DNA from: Eutrigla gurnardus
Lineage: Eukaryota > Chordata > Actinopteri > Perciformes > Triglidae
Assembly: GCA_963514095.1 (NCBI GenBank)
Contig: OY741275.1
Coordinates: forward strand, 7,461,151 to 7,525,150
Reading direction: 5' to 3'
DNA: 64,000 nt
Shown piece by piece: positions 13,191 through 25,899 of this stretch. Both the position numbers and the translations under genes were made by a program. The notes beneath the pieces are model-generated. The model did not search any database and was not told the origin of the DNA. It saw only the letters and a program-made list of their open reading frames with translations. How positions within the stretch are numbered: the first letter of the stretch is position 1; each line of letters starts with the position of its first letter.

Positions 13191-13769
13191 TCAAGCTAGA
13201 ACAAGACACTCCACTTCCGTTTAGGACGTTTCACAATAATCCCTACAGATAACCAGGACGGCAGACTTCCAGACCGTGGTGGAAGAAGAGAACCACTTAT
13301 TTCGAAAAAAGGTTAGATAAGATATCAAGAGTTCAATTGTGTGATTACGCATTTTCTTCTGCTTAGCTTGAGAAAGATAATTTTCTAAGCTAATGAAGGA
13401 CAACTTCCTCACACATCTCACAGTTTTGACGGGACAGGATGCATGGAAAACTGTAATTCCAAGAAACTAAAGTAAACAAATACATGAAGGGGAGTAAGAT
13501 GTTTTCTTCAAGATATGAAGCTAAGTAGAAGTCTAAGGTTCCTTACAATATACAGTTAATTATAAGTTCATCAAATTTGTGTTTACTTGAGTAAATGTTC
13601 TGAGTTACAATCCACATTGACTTTGGCTTTTACTTTGGAAACAGAAGTTTCCTTTACCGGAATGTTTTTAATTGGATGCGGTATCTTCACGGGTCGCATT
13701 CCGATGACAAAGTTTTGGTGCGTTCACGGCCGGCCGTTATATACACACCGGTTATATACAAATATTCCA

Positions 13770-14000
13770 ATGCATTTACATTTACATTTAGGGCATGTAG
13801 CAGACACTTTGTCCAAAGCGACTTACAATAAGTACATTTGTCGAAAGAAAGAAACCACAACATATCACTGCCGATAAAGTAAGAGTGAAGAAGTAGAAAC
13901 AAGTGTTAGGTCCTCGTCTGAGTAAAGTAGTAGCTGTTCAGCAAGGATGCCTTAGGTACAACAGTGCTGTAATGCTGTGAGGTAAGAACATAGAAGGTCA
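13770..14000. repeat. Dispersed teleost repeat with the GCGACTTACAA motif
   Basis: Contains TTTACATTTAGGGCATGTAG followed by TCCAAAGCGACTTACAA (about 13780-13830). I recognise this as a very widespread teleost interspersed sequence, usually written with TTTAGCAGACGCTTTTATCC. The exact family is not asserted. It leads directly into the (TG)44 tract. Confidence 0.55.

Positions 14001-14001
<1 letters not shown>

Positions 14002-14089
<88 letters not shown>
14002..14089. repeat. (TG)44 microsatellite
   Basis: Uninterrupted TG dinucleotides, about 88 bp, in the spacer between the divergent dnajc10 and nup35 genes. Confidence 0.97.
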
Positions 14090-14092
<3 letters not shown>

Positions 14093-14221
14093 GAAGTGAG
14101 TCATGCTATGCAGAGTCAATGTGAACAGGTGAGTCTCAGCAATGGTGGTACCAACCAGCCAGCAATGCACATTCCAAAATGTTAAATTCTAAATAAATAA
14201 AGAAGAAAATATGAAAGATTT

Positions 14222-16255
14222 CATCCATCCATCCATTGTCTACTGCTTATCCTGTATTCAGGGTCGCCGTGGGGGGGGGGGGGTCGCCAGCCTATCACAG
14301 GGCTGACATGTAGAGACAGACAGGTAACCAGTCTATCACAGGGCCGACATGTAGAGACAGACAGGTAACCAGTCTATCACAGGGCCGACATGTAGAGACA
14401 GACAGGTAACCAGTCTATCACAGGGAGACATGTAGAGACAGACAGGTAACCAGTCTATCACAGGGCCGACATGTAGAGACAGACAGGTAACCAGTCTATC
14501 ACAGGGCCGACATGTAGAGACAGACAGGTAACCAGTCTATCACAGGGCCGACATGTAGAGACAGACAGGTAACCAGTCTATCACAGGGCTGACATGTAGA
14601 GACAGACAGGTAACCAGTCTATCACAGGGCCGACATGTAGAGACAGACAGGTCACCAGTCTATCACAGGGCCGACATGTAGAGGCAGACAGGTAACCAGT
14701 CTATCACAGGGCCGACATGTAGAGACAGACAGGTCACCAGTCTATCACAGGGCCGACATGTAGAGACAGACAGGTCACCAGTCTATCACAGGGCCGACAT
14801 GTAGAGACAGACAGGTAACCAGTCTATCACAGAGCCGACATGTAGAGACAGACAGGTAACCAGTCTATCACAGGGCTAACATGTAGAGACAGACAGGTAA
14901 CCAGTCTATCACAGGGAGACATGTAGAGACAGACAGGTAACCAGTCTATCACAGGGCCGACATGTAGAGACAGACAGGTCACCAGTCTATCACAGGGCCG
15001 ACATGTAGAGACAGACAGGTCACCAGTCTATCACAGGGCCGACATGTAGAGACAGACAGGTAACCAGTCTATCACAGGGCTGACATGTAGAGACAGACAG
15101 GTAACCAGTCTATCACAGGGCTAACATGTAGAGACAGACAGGTAACCAGTCTATCACAGGGCTGACATGTAGAGACAGACAGGTAACCAGTCTATCACAG
15201 GGCTGACATGTAGAGACAGACAGGTAACCAGTCTATCACAGGGCTGACATGTAGAGACAGACAGGTAACCAGTCTATCACAGGGCTGACATGTAGAGACA
15301 GACAGGTAACCAGTCTATCACAGGGCCGACATGTAGAGACAGACAGGTAACCAGTCTATCACAGGGCTGACATGTAGAGACAGACAGGTAACCAGTCTAT
15401 CACAGGGCCGACATGTAGAGACAGACAGGTAACCAGTCTATCACAGGGAGACATGTAGAGACAGACAGGTAACCAGTCTATCACAGGGCCGACATGTAGA
15501 GACAGACAGGTAACCAGTCTATCACAGGGCCGACATGTAGAGACAGACAGGTAACCAGTCTATCACAGGGCTGACATGTAGAGACAGACAGGTAACCAGT
15601 CTATCACAGGGCCGACATGTAGAGACAGACAAGTAACCAGTCTATCACAGGGCCGACATGTAGAGACAGACAGGTAACCAGTCTATCACAGGGAGACATG
15701 TAGAGACAGACAGGTAACCAGTCTATCACAGGGAGACATGTAGAGACAGACAGGTAACCAGTCTATCACAGGGAGACATGTAGAGACAGACAGGTAACCA
15801 GTCTATCACAGGGAGACATGTAGAGACAGACAGGAAACCAGTCTATCACAGGGCCGACATGTAGAGACAGACAGGTAACCAGTCTATCACAGGGAGACAT
15901 GTAGAGACAGACAGGTAACCAGTCTATCACAGGGAGACATGTAGAGACAGACAGGTAACCAGTCTATCACAGGGCCGACATGTAGAGACAGACAGGTAAC
16001 CAGTCTATCACAGGGAGACATGTAGAGACAGACAGGTAACCAGTCTATCACAGGGCCGACATGTAGAGACAGACAGGTAACCAGTCTATCACAGGGCTGA
16101 CATGTAGAGACAGACAACCATTCACTCTCACATTCACACCTACGGGACATTTAGAGTCTTCAATGAACCTATCCCCATCCTGCATGTCTTTGGACTGTGG
16201 GAGGAAGCCGGAGAACCCGGAGAGACCCTCTCGCTGTGAGGCGCCAGTGCTAGAT
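14222..16255. repeat. 41-bp minisatellite (about 45 copies) grown inside a dispersed fish repeat
   Basis: From about 14289 to 16120 the unit CCAGTCTATCACAGGGCCGA plus CATGTAGAGACAGACAGGTAA repeats head to tail with almost no divergence. Variants differ at a few sites: GCCGACATG, GCTGACATG, CTAACATG, a 40-bp form with GGGAGACATG, and GTAACC versus GTCACC. The flanks are single-copy parts of one dispersed teleost repeat: left CATCCATCCATTGTCTACTG at 14222, right CTGCATGTCTTTGGACTGTG at about 16181. That element normally carries one such unit. The 40-bp variants cluster at about 15,660-16,030, which suggests recent local amplification. Confidence 0.93.
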
Positions 16256-16773
16256 TTCATACAAATTATTAAAATAAAAAATTAACAATTTTACAATTAG
16301 TAACTTATTATAATAGATGTATTTATTTTCTTAGGCTACTCAACTCACTTATTACTAACTATAACTAACTATTTCCGCATAGTGATCAGCGGAGCACTTA
16401 ATAGGCATAATGTGTTGAATGTTACTACGTAGCTGGTTTGTCACAAGATATTCGTTACACTGTATACTTCATACCAATACTGATAACTACAGTTATGATG
16501 TCTGTATCTTGTTTATTACTTAAACTGCGTGCAGGTTTAGTTATAATTGTGTGTTTTTATTTTCTGAACAAAAATGTGGTTTTGACTAGTCTTATAACAA
16601 TGATGAATGGTCAACAGTTTTTGCTCTTTCATATGTTTATAATATTTGTATTGTTGTATTGTAAAACACCTATATTTATGTTCCTTGAGTACGCGGTGCA
16701 TTTTGTCTCACATTGGAAGGAAGAAATTGCGAGTATGTTTGAGTGTATTAGATGAGATACATATAGTATGAAC

Positions 16774-16909
<136 letters not shown>

Positions 16910-17099
16910 ATGCCCACATATAGAGAAGCCTGCATCTAGGATTAAAGTAATTTATAAATTGTGCAAACACACTGAGCTGAACAAACTGTTTATTGACAGA
17001 AATAGAAATGTCATTGTAGCTTATAATATTTAAATATCATCTAGGCAAAGAATCTGCCAACAAAATGTGTAAAAACCCCATTGAACGCATCTTCACACT

Positions 17100-17416
17100 G
17101 ACGCTTTTTAAAAGCGCCGGAAGTTAGCCCAATTAGCTGTTAGCTGCTGTGCTTCAACATTCAGTCATCTCGCACCCCGAGCAGCGCTGAGCTCCAGAAA
17201 CAAACTGCAGCGGACTGAGATCTCCTATTTAGACCCCCTCAGCTTTAACTGTTTGGATGCTACACATTAGCCTTTAGCATCACTAAATTAGACTTTCCAA
17301 TAGCATTTATAGTGACGAATCAGTGATTGTTAGCCACGTTTGCTAGCCGGCCATCCCTATTGCCTGGCGTCACTTCCTACTTTTGAAAGTCGCGGCCAGA
17401 AAGTAACGAAATAGAG
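17100..17416 (+). promoter_or_regulatory. nup35: nup35 promoter and 5' UTR region
   Basis: The 300 bp before the nup35 ATG change from AT-rich spacer to GC-rich sequence. They hold CCGGAAG (an ETS-type motif, about 17116-17122), several TTAGC repeats and no TATA box close to the start. This is typical of a housekeeping promoter. Assignment is by position. Confidence 0.45.
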
Positions 17417-20400
17417 ATGGAGTTACAAGGTAATTCATATTTTATAGTCCTCGTCTGCTGATCTCCGTTTGTTCTTCTGTTCTACTGTTCTCTAAATGTT
17501 TATCAATTATAGGTCTGCTGTGACAACCTGTTAGCTCAGGTTTCTTTTCCTAGTTTTCTAAAAGATGATTATTAGAGACCAACCAGTGGGTTATAATCAC
17601 TTATTATTACGCATGTATATTTACTACTATCTGTGTTTGAACTACAGTTTAATCATTTTGCAATTACTGTACACCAGTCAACCTAGTACACCGGTCAACC
17701 TAACCCTAATCCAACCAACAATGTTATTACATAGTATACCTTTAATTTCTGCCCTATGTTTTGTCTTGATTCTCATTTTTTCTTGCAAAGTTTACTTTTT
17801 ATAAAATAATTGAAGTGGTTTGTTACCTGCTGGATTTATATTCTGATATTGTTATATCATCTAGATGATTTTGGTGTGGGCTGCCTAGCTTTGCAGATAT
17901 CTCTTGAACATAATGGGACTCTATGGGAGATGCTGCTCAAATGTATTTTGGGTTTTTCCGTCCCAGTGATCTGGAAGTTGACCCAGACCTGGTTTGTGTT
18001 TCTTGTGTATAATTGTTACATCAGAGTCACAGAGCCAAATTAATCATTTATAATAATAATAATAATGATAATTTCTGGGCCAAGAGAATATAAATTATAA
18101 ACAAGCTGCAACACATGTTTCCTTCTCTGGCTTGTTACTTTTAGGATTAGGAAATTGTGTCATGACTGTGTGGTTTAAACCAGTCTACCTGTCCCTGTCT
18201 CTCAGTGGGAACTGAACCGATGACCCTGGGCTCTCCTACCTCTCCCAAGTCGACCCCCGGGGCCCAGTTTCTGCCCGGTTTCCTGATGGGCGACCTGCCA
18301 GCTCCAGCTAGCCCCCAGCCACGCCCCTTTAGTCTGGCCACACCCATTATTGAGAGCACAGGTATGTCCCGAGGTCAGTGGGAAGACGGCCATCTGCAGA
18401 TGAGCTGATTGTTTATTCTGTAGATTTATTGCATGTCCTGACCTGTGCTTCAGGGGGAGGTGGAGGCTCTGCCCCTCAGCCCGTTGTTCCCACCCCCAAA
18501 GATAAGAGTGGAGCCCCACCTGTTCGCAGTATCCATGACGACCTGGTTACTGTGACAACACCCCTCAGCACGCACAGACAGGTTAGTGCGCAGGTGCTTT
18601 TGTTTATTCAGAATCAGAGAGTTATGATGATAAACTGTGATTAAGGCAAGAAAAGTTGGGAAAAAATGGACAATTCTCTCTTAAATATGTCTCTTTCCAG
18701 TCCTTTCCAGTTGTGCACACTCCGCTGTCTGCACGAGGGGCCTCAACTCCCGGTATGCACCAATACTACTACTACTACTACTGCTACTAATATCACTACT
18801 ACTGGTACCACAAATTATACTGCTGATTAGGGATTCAACAATACGGTTGGCCCGCGGTTCAATACGTACCTCGGTTCTTGGGTTAGGGTTTTGTTTGTGT
18901 TTCAGTACACATTTTGTGCCTAAGGAGAAAATAAATTGCTATTTATATATTCCAGAATTATTTATTTATTTTGCTTATGAGCTAAGACTTTTTTTAACAT
19001 TCAGACAAATTCAAGGGTATTGTATAATAAAATAAATACAAGTATGTAAAAAAATTAAATAAAAAAATTAAATAATTGGTCAGTTTCTCTGCCAAGTGAG
19101 AACGTGTATGGCTTTCATACAGGAGACGGGTTTGGAGTACTGCGCTTGTTAAAAGAATTTGTCCGTAAACGAATAAATTCACCCAAGGAGGAGATCAGAG
19201 ACAGAAGTAAAGTCGACGTCTGACTTTAATCTTGTACAAGAGGAGCAGTTACAATGCAACAACGTGTGAGGATGCTACAGAGGAAGTGCTCAAGTCACTG
19301 TACAGGAGATAACGCGTCACTGACAGTTAACCTTCATGTAGAACAAGACATCCTGACTACCAGGCCTCTGATAACATTTAGGTCAGCCATGGGGATACTA
19401 AAGTAATAAACAGTTCAACACATAAAGCTGTAACCTGAACAAAGAAAACTTTAAGACATGAGGTTATACAAAATTCTTAGAACAGCGCTCTTCATCTCCC
19501 ACTCTGACATATAGTGGACCGTCACAGTGAGATAACTCTGTTGTTTTTATATATATTAATTATAATATCTAGAGGTGATAATCAATCCAAGACGCAGCGT
19601 CTCTCTGGTGATTAATAGAGCAGAACGTGTTTATGTGAGCACTGAAAGGAAGAGTTTCACTATACAGGTGACGGTTTGATTGCTGCCTTGTTATGCATCT
19701 GCTATATTTTTGATTCTCTCTTGAAGGAAACCCTCAGAAATGATATCTCTGTATACTGCAGTGTTCTGTCAACCCTCACCCTGCCTGTATTCACCTGACT
19801 GTCTCACTCGCCCTCTCCCTGTCTACCTACCTGTCTCCAGGAGTGCAGCAGTTGTGTATGTCTCCAGCTCAGGTGGATCCATTCTACAGTCAGGGAGAGT
19901 CTCTGTCATCTGACGACCAGCTGGACCAGACCTGGGTCACCGTGTTTGGGTATTTGTCCTGCCAAATCTACCACTGATTCTGGTGTACTGCTTACAATAT
20001 TGTGAATACATGACGTGTGTGTGTGTGTGTGTGTGTGTTAGTTTTCCTCCAGCATCAGCCTCCTACATCCTGCTGCAGTTTGCTCAGTACGGAAACATCC
20101 TCAGACACACGGTGAGACACATTAACATTGACACATTTAGCAAGTGGCTTTTGGTTTGTGAGGGAAACGCTAGCCAATGTTCCCTCAGATAGAGTGAGAT
20201 AGATGTGGGAGACAACCCTCAAAAGCATGTGGTGAGGAAATATGACCTTGACTCCATAAAATTTTGATTCATAATGGCAGGCGCTGATGGGTGAGGGTGG
20301 CAGATGGCATGAGACGTATTTACAGCACAAGTTACTTTGTCTCCGGTTTCTTTGTCATGTTCTATTTATTTTGTTTTTATTAGGGAAGGAATTGTTTTTA

Positions 20401-21523
20401 ACTATCAGAAGTAGCTGTTAAGTTACAAAAGCTTGTTTTTATTTAAAATAGTTAAGATATGCGCATCATGTATGAAATAACATTTTATTTATAGTGTCAT
20501 ATCAAATCAAATATTATCTCAGGACACTTTACACATGGAGCAGGGATAGAACACGCTTATGATGCGCAGAGTCAATGAAATTCAGAGTCCCAACATCACC
20601 AGGAGCAAAGCGTTGCAGCGCTAAAGTGGTGAGAAAAAAACTGCCTTAACAGACTTTAGGCAGAACACCAGGCTCTTGGGTTCATCTGCATTTGAACGTC
20701 GCCAATTACACTTAATACGTTATTTTTCTATGGTTATTTTTGCATCATGTCTGCAGGAAGGTTTAGGTTTTGTTATCTGATTGGTGCTACTTTGTATTGA
20801 TCTGTAGCGCCCCTGCTGTATCCGTTTGGAGTCCCTGTAGAGTTCCTATATGAAGAGTTATTGATGAATCTCGTGCTGTAGGAGCTGAATAAGAATCCTG
20901 ATCAGTGAACTTTGGTTTATAGACCTAGTAGAGCCAAACGTTTGGAAACGCACACCCACACCTCAGGTTTTAGAGATGTATTGATAAATGTATTGATGAT
21001 TAACCGACAGATGGCGTCTCCTGGTAACTGGATGCACCTTCAGTATCAGTCCAGACTTCAGGCCAGGAAAGCTCTGTCAAAAGATGGAAAAGTGTTTGGT
21101 GATGCCATCATGGTGGGAGTCAAACCCTGCATAGAAAAGGTCAGTACCCATTGTTATCCATCCGTGTGATTGGTCCTCCACATCAGGTGACATTGAGCCT
21201 AGTTTGAAGCCTTTTGTTCTTCTCAGAGTGTCATGGACAGCAGTGTAGCCGTCAATAGTCCTTTGTCAGCCTCCGTCCTCCGCAACACTCCTCGCTCCGC
21301 CATCAGGCCGCTCAGCGCCACTAACAGGAGCTACAGCAGCGACTACCAGGTGACCTCTGACCTCCGGATTGGCTTTGAATGTACTTGAAAGTCTTCAGTG
21401 TGCATTTGGTTGACCTTAGAAATGGATTTGTGTGTCTTTCTTCAGGTGGTTGCAGACAGGCAGACACCCAGGAGGGATGACAGTTTTGTTTCCAAAGCGA
21501 TGGAGTACATGTTTGGCTGGTGA
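17417..21523 (+). CDS. nup35: Nucleoporin Nup35 (Nup53), spliced, complete
   Basis: Structural nucleoporin of the inner ring; the family binds Nup93, Nup155 and Ndc1 and contacts membrane. Exons: 17417-17429, 18206-18361, 18454-18581, 18701-18752, 19841-19949, 20042-20111, 21011-21139, 21227-21349, 21446-21523; 858 nt, 285 aa plus stop (human 326). Seen: an N-terminal motif block (EPMTLGSPTSPKS, AQFLPGFLMGDLPAPASPQP), then DKSGAPPVRSIHDD, the LSPAQLDPFY-like segment (here MSPAQVDPFY), the Nup35-type RRM (about 147-220, WVTVFGFPPASASYILLQFA) and the C-terminal amphipathic SKAMEYMFGW. The first coding exon contributes only four codons plus one base. The acceptor at 20040-20041 follows a (TG)n tract directly. 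The protein is shorter than human in the linker regions. Confidence 0.95.
20491..20720. repeat. Degenerate teleost dispersed repeat in nup35 intron 6
   Basis: Contains CTCAGGACACTTTACACATG and a GAGAAAAAAACTGCCTTAAC block followed by CAGAACACCAGGCTC. This resembles the common fish repeat with a lacking-cleavage AACTCCCTTTAACAGGAAGAAACC core. Family not asserted; the copy is eroded. Confidence 0.4.
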
Positions 21524-21615
21524 CACACACAATGCATCATGGGATACCTGCAGCCTCGAAGGAGCTACGGGAATCCATGGACGGATGGATGAACTGATTG
21601 ATTAGACTGCATGCA

Positions 21616-21677
<62 letters not shown>

Positions 21678-21748
21678 TGAGAGTGTGTGTGAGAGAGAGA
21701 GAGAGAGTGTGTGAGAGAGAGAGAGAGTGTGTGAGAGAGAGAGAGAGA

Positions 21749-21804
<56 letters not shown>
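21616..21804. repeat. Compound (TG)n/(GA)n microsatellite in the nup35 3' UTR
   Basis: A short TG run is followed by about 170 bp of GA broken by TGTG blocks at a spacing of roughly 18-26 bp. It falls about 90 bp after the nup35 stop and before its polyadenylation signal, so it is probably transcribed as a long purine-rich stretch. Confidence 0.95.
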
Positions 21805-21805
<1 letters not shown>

Positions 21806-21885
21806 TGTCTATGTCTGCTGAGGCGGAGCATCTTTGTCTTTCTTCCTCCCCTTTTTATAATCTGTATTTTTTAATGTTTTGTCTC

Positions 21886-21891
21886 AATAAA
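21886..21891 (+). terminator. nup35: nup35 polyadenylation signal
   Basis: AATAAA about 360 nt after the stop codon, with a T/GT-rich stretch just downstream. This is the natural 3' end of nup35. Confidence 0.7.
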
Positions 21892-21944
21892 GTTTTTCTC
21901 TGGTTTGAAACAGTTTCATTCAGTGGCCACACGGTGGCTCTGTT

Positions 21945-22125
21945 GACTCTACAAAGTGATCTGGTGTGGCTCTGTGTTCCACTTCATCCCAGAGGTGTTG
22001 GATGAGGTCAGGACTGAGCAGACCAGTAAAGTTCTTCCACACCAAACTGGGAAAACATGTCTTCATGTAGCTGCCTTAGTGCTTGTGGACATTGTCATGT
22101 TGAAAAAGGGAAGAGACAAACAGAC
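21945..22125 (-). mobile_element. Tc1/mariner transposase fragment, eroded
   Basis: The minus strand reads SPDL-IQHLWDEVEHR, the remains of the highly conserved Tc1-like SPDLNPIEHLWDE block. Upstream of it the reading is shifted but still shows a KTCF...FGVEEL...W-like segment split between frames. No terminal repeats are visible nearby. It is a short dead relic immediately after nup35. Confidence 0.65.
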
Positions 22126-24149
22126 TCGTGAACCAACACTTGAAGGAATACTGTTGTTTAAAATATGCTTGTATGCTGCAGCGCGACGGCAACAGTTGCC
22201 ATTGGCCACCGTTTTCAGAAATGTACAACTAAGTATTTATTGGCCCATGTTTTCCATCAGGGCCAACCACTTTTTAATAGAAAAAACAGCAAGATTTCTG
22301 AATATTACAAATGGGCCTATTTACATTATTGCTAGTTGGAGTCGGAACCTGACTCTGCAGCTTGTTGAGATTCTGAGTGACCTTTGCTTTCGTGCTGAGG
22401 GTTAGATGATAAGATTTATGGGGTGTATGTCGTGTATGTTATGTAAGTCAGTGTTCCTTGCCAAGTGATCGTCCTACATACCGACCACTTATGACTAACA
22501 CGGCAGCTTCACACATTGGGTTAAATAACTTCCTTGACACTTTCAGCAGCATCTCCTGACAGTTCACACAAACAACAGGGAGTAAAACCTCTGCAATCAT
22601 GCCTTAATTCATTAATCTTCACAAAATAACGTGTTGCTGTGATGATACCTGAATGATTGTTACTGTTAATAATTAAGGCCCCTATTGGAGTAGGAGAGTT
22701 GGTAGACATGCAAAAAATGTCAGCAGGTTAAGTAAAAAGACATTATTCAAAACACTATAAAATTGGGTCTTTTAATCATGTTGATGGGTACCATTGACTT
22801 AGTAGAAATGCATAGAATAGAACGGCTGCATGGACTCTGGTGGAAATGTGAAATCATCTTTTGTCCAGCAGATGGGGCCATAAATCACGCCACAAACCTT
22901 GACAAGTCTGTTATGTGACTAACCCATTAAAAACTCCACTAATACTTTTTGTCTCTAATATTTGAAACGTGAATCCAAAGATGGCGCATGATGAGCGTTT
23001 TCAGTTTATGTAATTGGTCTCCACCTCACACCCACTTCTATCAAGTTAAGCAACATTTTTTGAGTGGGGAGGCGCACCCTGCCGTTTGGCCTGTGTGTCG
23101 GGAAACACTATACGTCATTGAATGACTCATCAAGTTGACACATGTAGATAACTGCGAGTCTACACTTGAGGCTGGCCAAGAGCCAACCTGAGCAATGACT
23201 GGTTTCAGTGATCCCAGTGTTTTATATAAAATCAAGAGAGAATGTCCCTTTTTCTTTTTTGCAAACTTTTCTTTGTAAACTAATCTCCTCGCATGTACCT
23301 GGTGGACTCAGTTTTACCTGCGCATTAACACCTTGGAGATAAAGTAAGGGACATTCCCAATAGCCACCAGCCTCACTTATGCCTGCCATTTCTGAAATCT
23401 CTCACCAGTTGACCTCTCTCTGAGTAGGCAATTACCTCTAGTGTACTTTATGCCAGCAGCATATGGTCTCCGCAGCCCCCACTCTACTGGTACAGACTAA
23501 AGTCAGGGGATAAATGACGAGAACAGGCCTCACAGCCCGAACTGTATGCAGAACAGCAGGCTCACTCCTAGAAGAAAGAATGAGAGGGGGGGAGTGGGGG
23601 GCTGTGGTTGAGCTTCACTGCTTCACCCTTCTGACCCTAGAGGACATTTGGAACTGATTCAAAACGGTTTATGTAAAGGATTATACATACATAGTATATA
23701 GGCTTCTCTGACTTACAGCTTTGTGCCTCAGGAGACTCAGCTGCACCGTTTCTCCCTCTGTGTGAATGTTATTTTTCTTGTGGTCTATACTCTTTTCATG
23801 TCTTTCTTTGTTTTAGAGAGGAGCCTGTGTGGCCCACCTGGCACTTGTTTTTGACGTCCTCCCTGATCCACATGTTTTATATATGTTTGCACTCTACTTA
23901 ATTAATATTGTCATTTTGTTTATTCAATGGCACAATCCTCCAATATGTCCCAGACACTCGTTCCGTCCATGCTGCGGCGCCGCTCCCACCACGCGCATCA
24001 CGCGCTGTGCGTGGGGCACCAAGTGCTGAGGGGGAACCAAAAATGTCATTATGAAAAATCATCCTAGTCATAATAATTATAATGCCAATATCATTTCACT
24101 ATAGAAATTGTAGGCACATTTTAGTCAAAACAGGCAGAACAAGAGATAT

Positions 24150-25122
24150 ATTTAGTTAAAGATGGTGCCCCCCCTTCTCACCCCTGGTGGGGGTGGTATC
24201 TGTGTCATCCTCAAGCTCGGGTCCTCTACCAGAGGCCTGGGAGTTTGAGGGTTCTGCGCAGTATCTTGGCTGTTCCTAGGACTGCACTCTTCTGGACTAA
24301 GGCTTCAGATGTTGTTCCTGGGATCTGTTGGAGCCACTCTCCCAGTTTGGGGGTTACTGCCCCGAGTGCCCCGACTACCACGGGGACCACGCTAGCCTTG
24401 ACCTTCCACATCTGTTCCAGCTGCTCTTTCAACCCTTGGTACTTCTCAATTTTCTCGTGTTCCTTCTTCCTGATGTTGGCGTCAGCTGGGATCGCCACAT
24501 CTATCACCACCACTGTCTTCTGCTCTTTGTCCACCACCACTATGTCCATGTAGGGGCTTGTCCCTCCAGGTTGTCTGCTCCTCCTCCTCCGCACTCTCAT
24601 CAGGGTTCTGCTGCCTGAGACATTCACTTAGCAGTTCATCCTTCGGGGCCATTTTTTCGATGTAACTTCGAATTTTCGATGTTTCATCCTGGACCGTGGC
24701 CTTGACGCTCACTAGCCCTCGGCCTCCCTCTTTCCGCTTAGTGTATAGCCTCAGGGTGCTGGACTTGGGGTGGAACAAGTCCTGCTCCTGCATGGTCAGG
24801 AGCTTTCTAGTCCTGATATCTGTGGCTTCTAGCTCCTCCTTTGGCCAGCTTATGATACCAGCGGGGTATCTGATGACTGGTAGTGCGTACATGTTGATGG
24901 CTCGGACCTTGTTCTTACCATTCAGCTGGCTTTTCAGGACCTGCCTTACTCTCTGGAGGTATTTGGCTGAGGTTGATTTCCTTGTGGCCTCTTCATGGTT
25001 TCCATTAGCCTGTGGGATGCCAAGGTACTTGTAGCTGTCTTGGATATCACCTATGTTGCCCTCTGGTAGGTCGATCCCCTAAGTCCTGATCATCTTGCCT
25101 CTCTTCGAGACCATCCGGCCAC
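24150..25122 (-). pseudogene. Broken non-LTR retrotransposon reverse-transcriptase C-terminus
   Basis: Read from 25122 down, the minus strand gives RT thumb and connection sequence including GRMVSKRGKMIRT, a stop where E is expected, then GIDLPEGN, SYKYLGIPQ, NMYALPVIRYPAGIISW, IRTRKLLTM, KRKEGGRGLVSVKATVQDE and, after a frameshift near 24,590, VVVIDVAIPADANIRKKEHE and LGTAKILRRTLKLPGLW before a stop at about 24226. It is an old truncated LINE of a clade often labelled R2/R4-like in fish annotation. The 5' end breaks off at a (TA)n tract. One stop and one frameshift make it non-functional. Confidence 0.8.
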
Positions 25123-25899
25123 ATATATATATATGTTTGAAAATAAAAAGTTAAACTTGCGAAAACAACCTTTTTTTCTCGGGGGGGATCATAAAGGAAT
25201 TATGCTTAGGGCACAAGCCTTATGCTAATGCTGTAATGTGCAGTGGAGGAATGTAACCTAGTACATTTACTTAAGTAGGCTATTTGAGTGAAGTACTAAT
25301 TTGAAGTGCTTGAACTTTGCTTGAGTAGTCCCATTTTGTATTTCTGCTCTACATCTCAGAGGCAAATATTATATGCGTTGGTCTGACAGATTTATTGGTT
25401 AGTTTCTTCCTGTCCAGTGAAAACCAATTTTCTCCAAATTTGGTGCTTTTGATGTTTTCTGACATACTGATGTTTGAAGTGTTGTTTTAGAGATTGCTCT
25501 CCTACCTCTTAAACTAAAACTATAGACCCTCTTGGATTAGTCCGAATGCATAGGACAGGGCTCACTTTGGAGATGGTGTGGTTCTCATATGGACAGCAGT
25601 TGCAATACAAAGATATGATGAGAGTATAGAATATGATGTATTGCTGTGTAATAAACTACCAAACAAGATAAACAGGAGTTAACATCAGCACGGCCTTACA
25701 TATCTACAGCAGTCACTGCAGTAATGCAGAAGTAATATTTCCCCTAGAACATCATATATATATGTACATTAAAAAAACAAAAATGTTTACTTATGTAAGG
25801 TTTTGAATGCAGTGTGTTGGGATCTGATTTGCTTCTTCCACCAGTGCCGTAATGATTGGTTTCATGTGTCTACAAAGTCTGCGGATAGCTGCTTTTTCT

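Noticed and set aside
15887..16260. Minus-strand frames with a repeating CLSLHVGPVIDWLPV pattern
   Set aside because: Translation of the 41-bp minisatellite; no gene context.
21565..21874. Frames of Ser-Leu or Glu-Arg repeats
   Set aside because: Products of the GA/GT microsatellite in the nup35 3' UTR.
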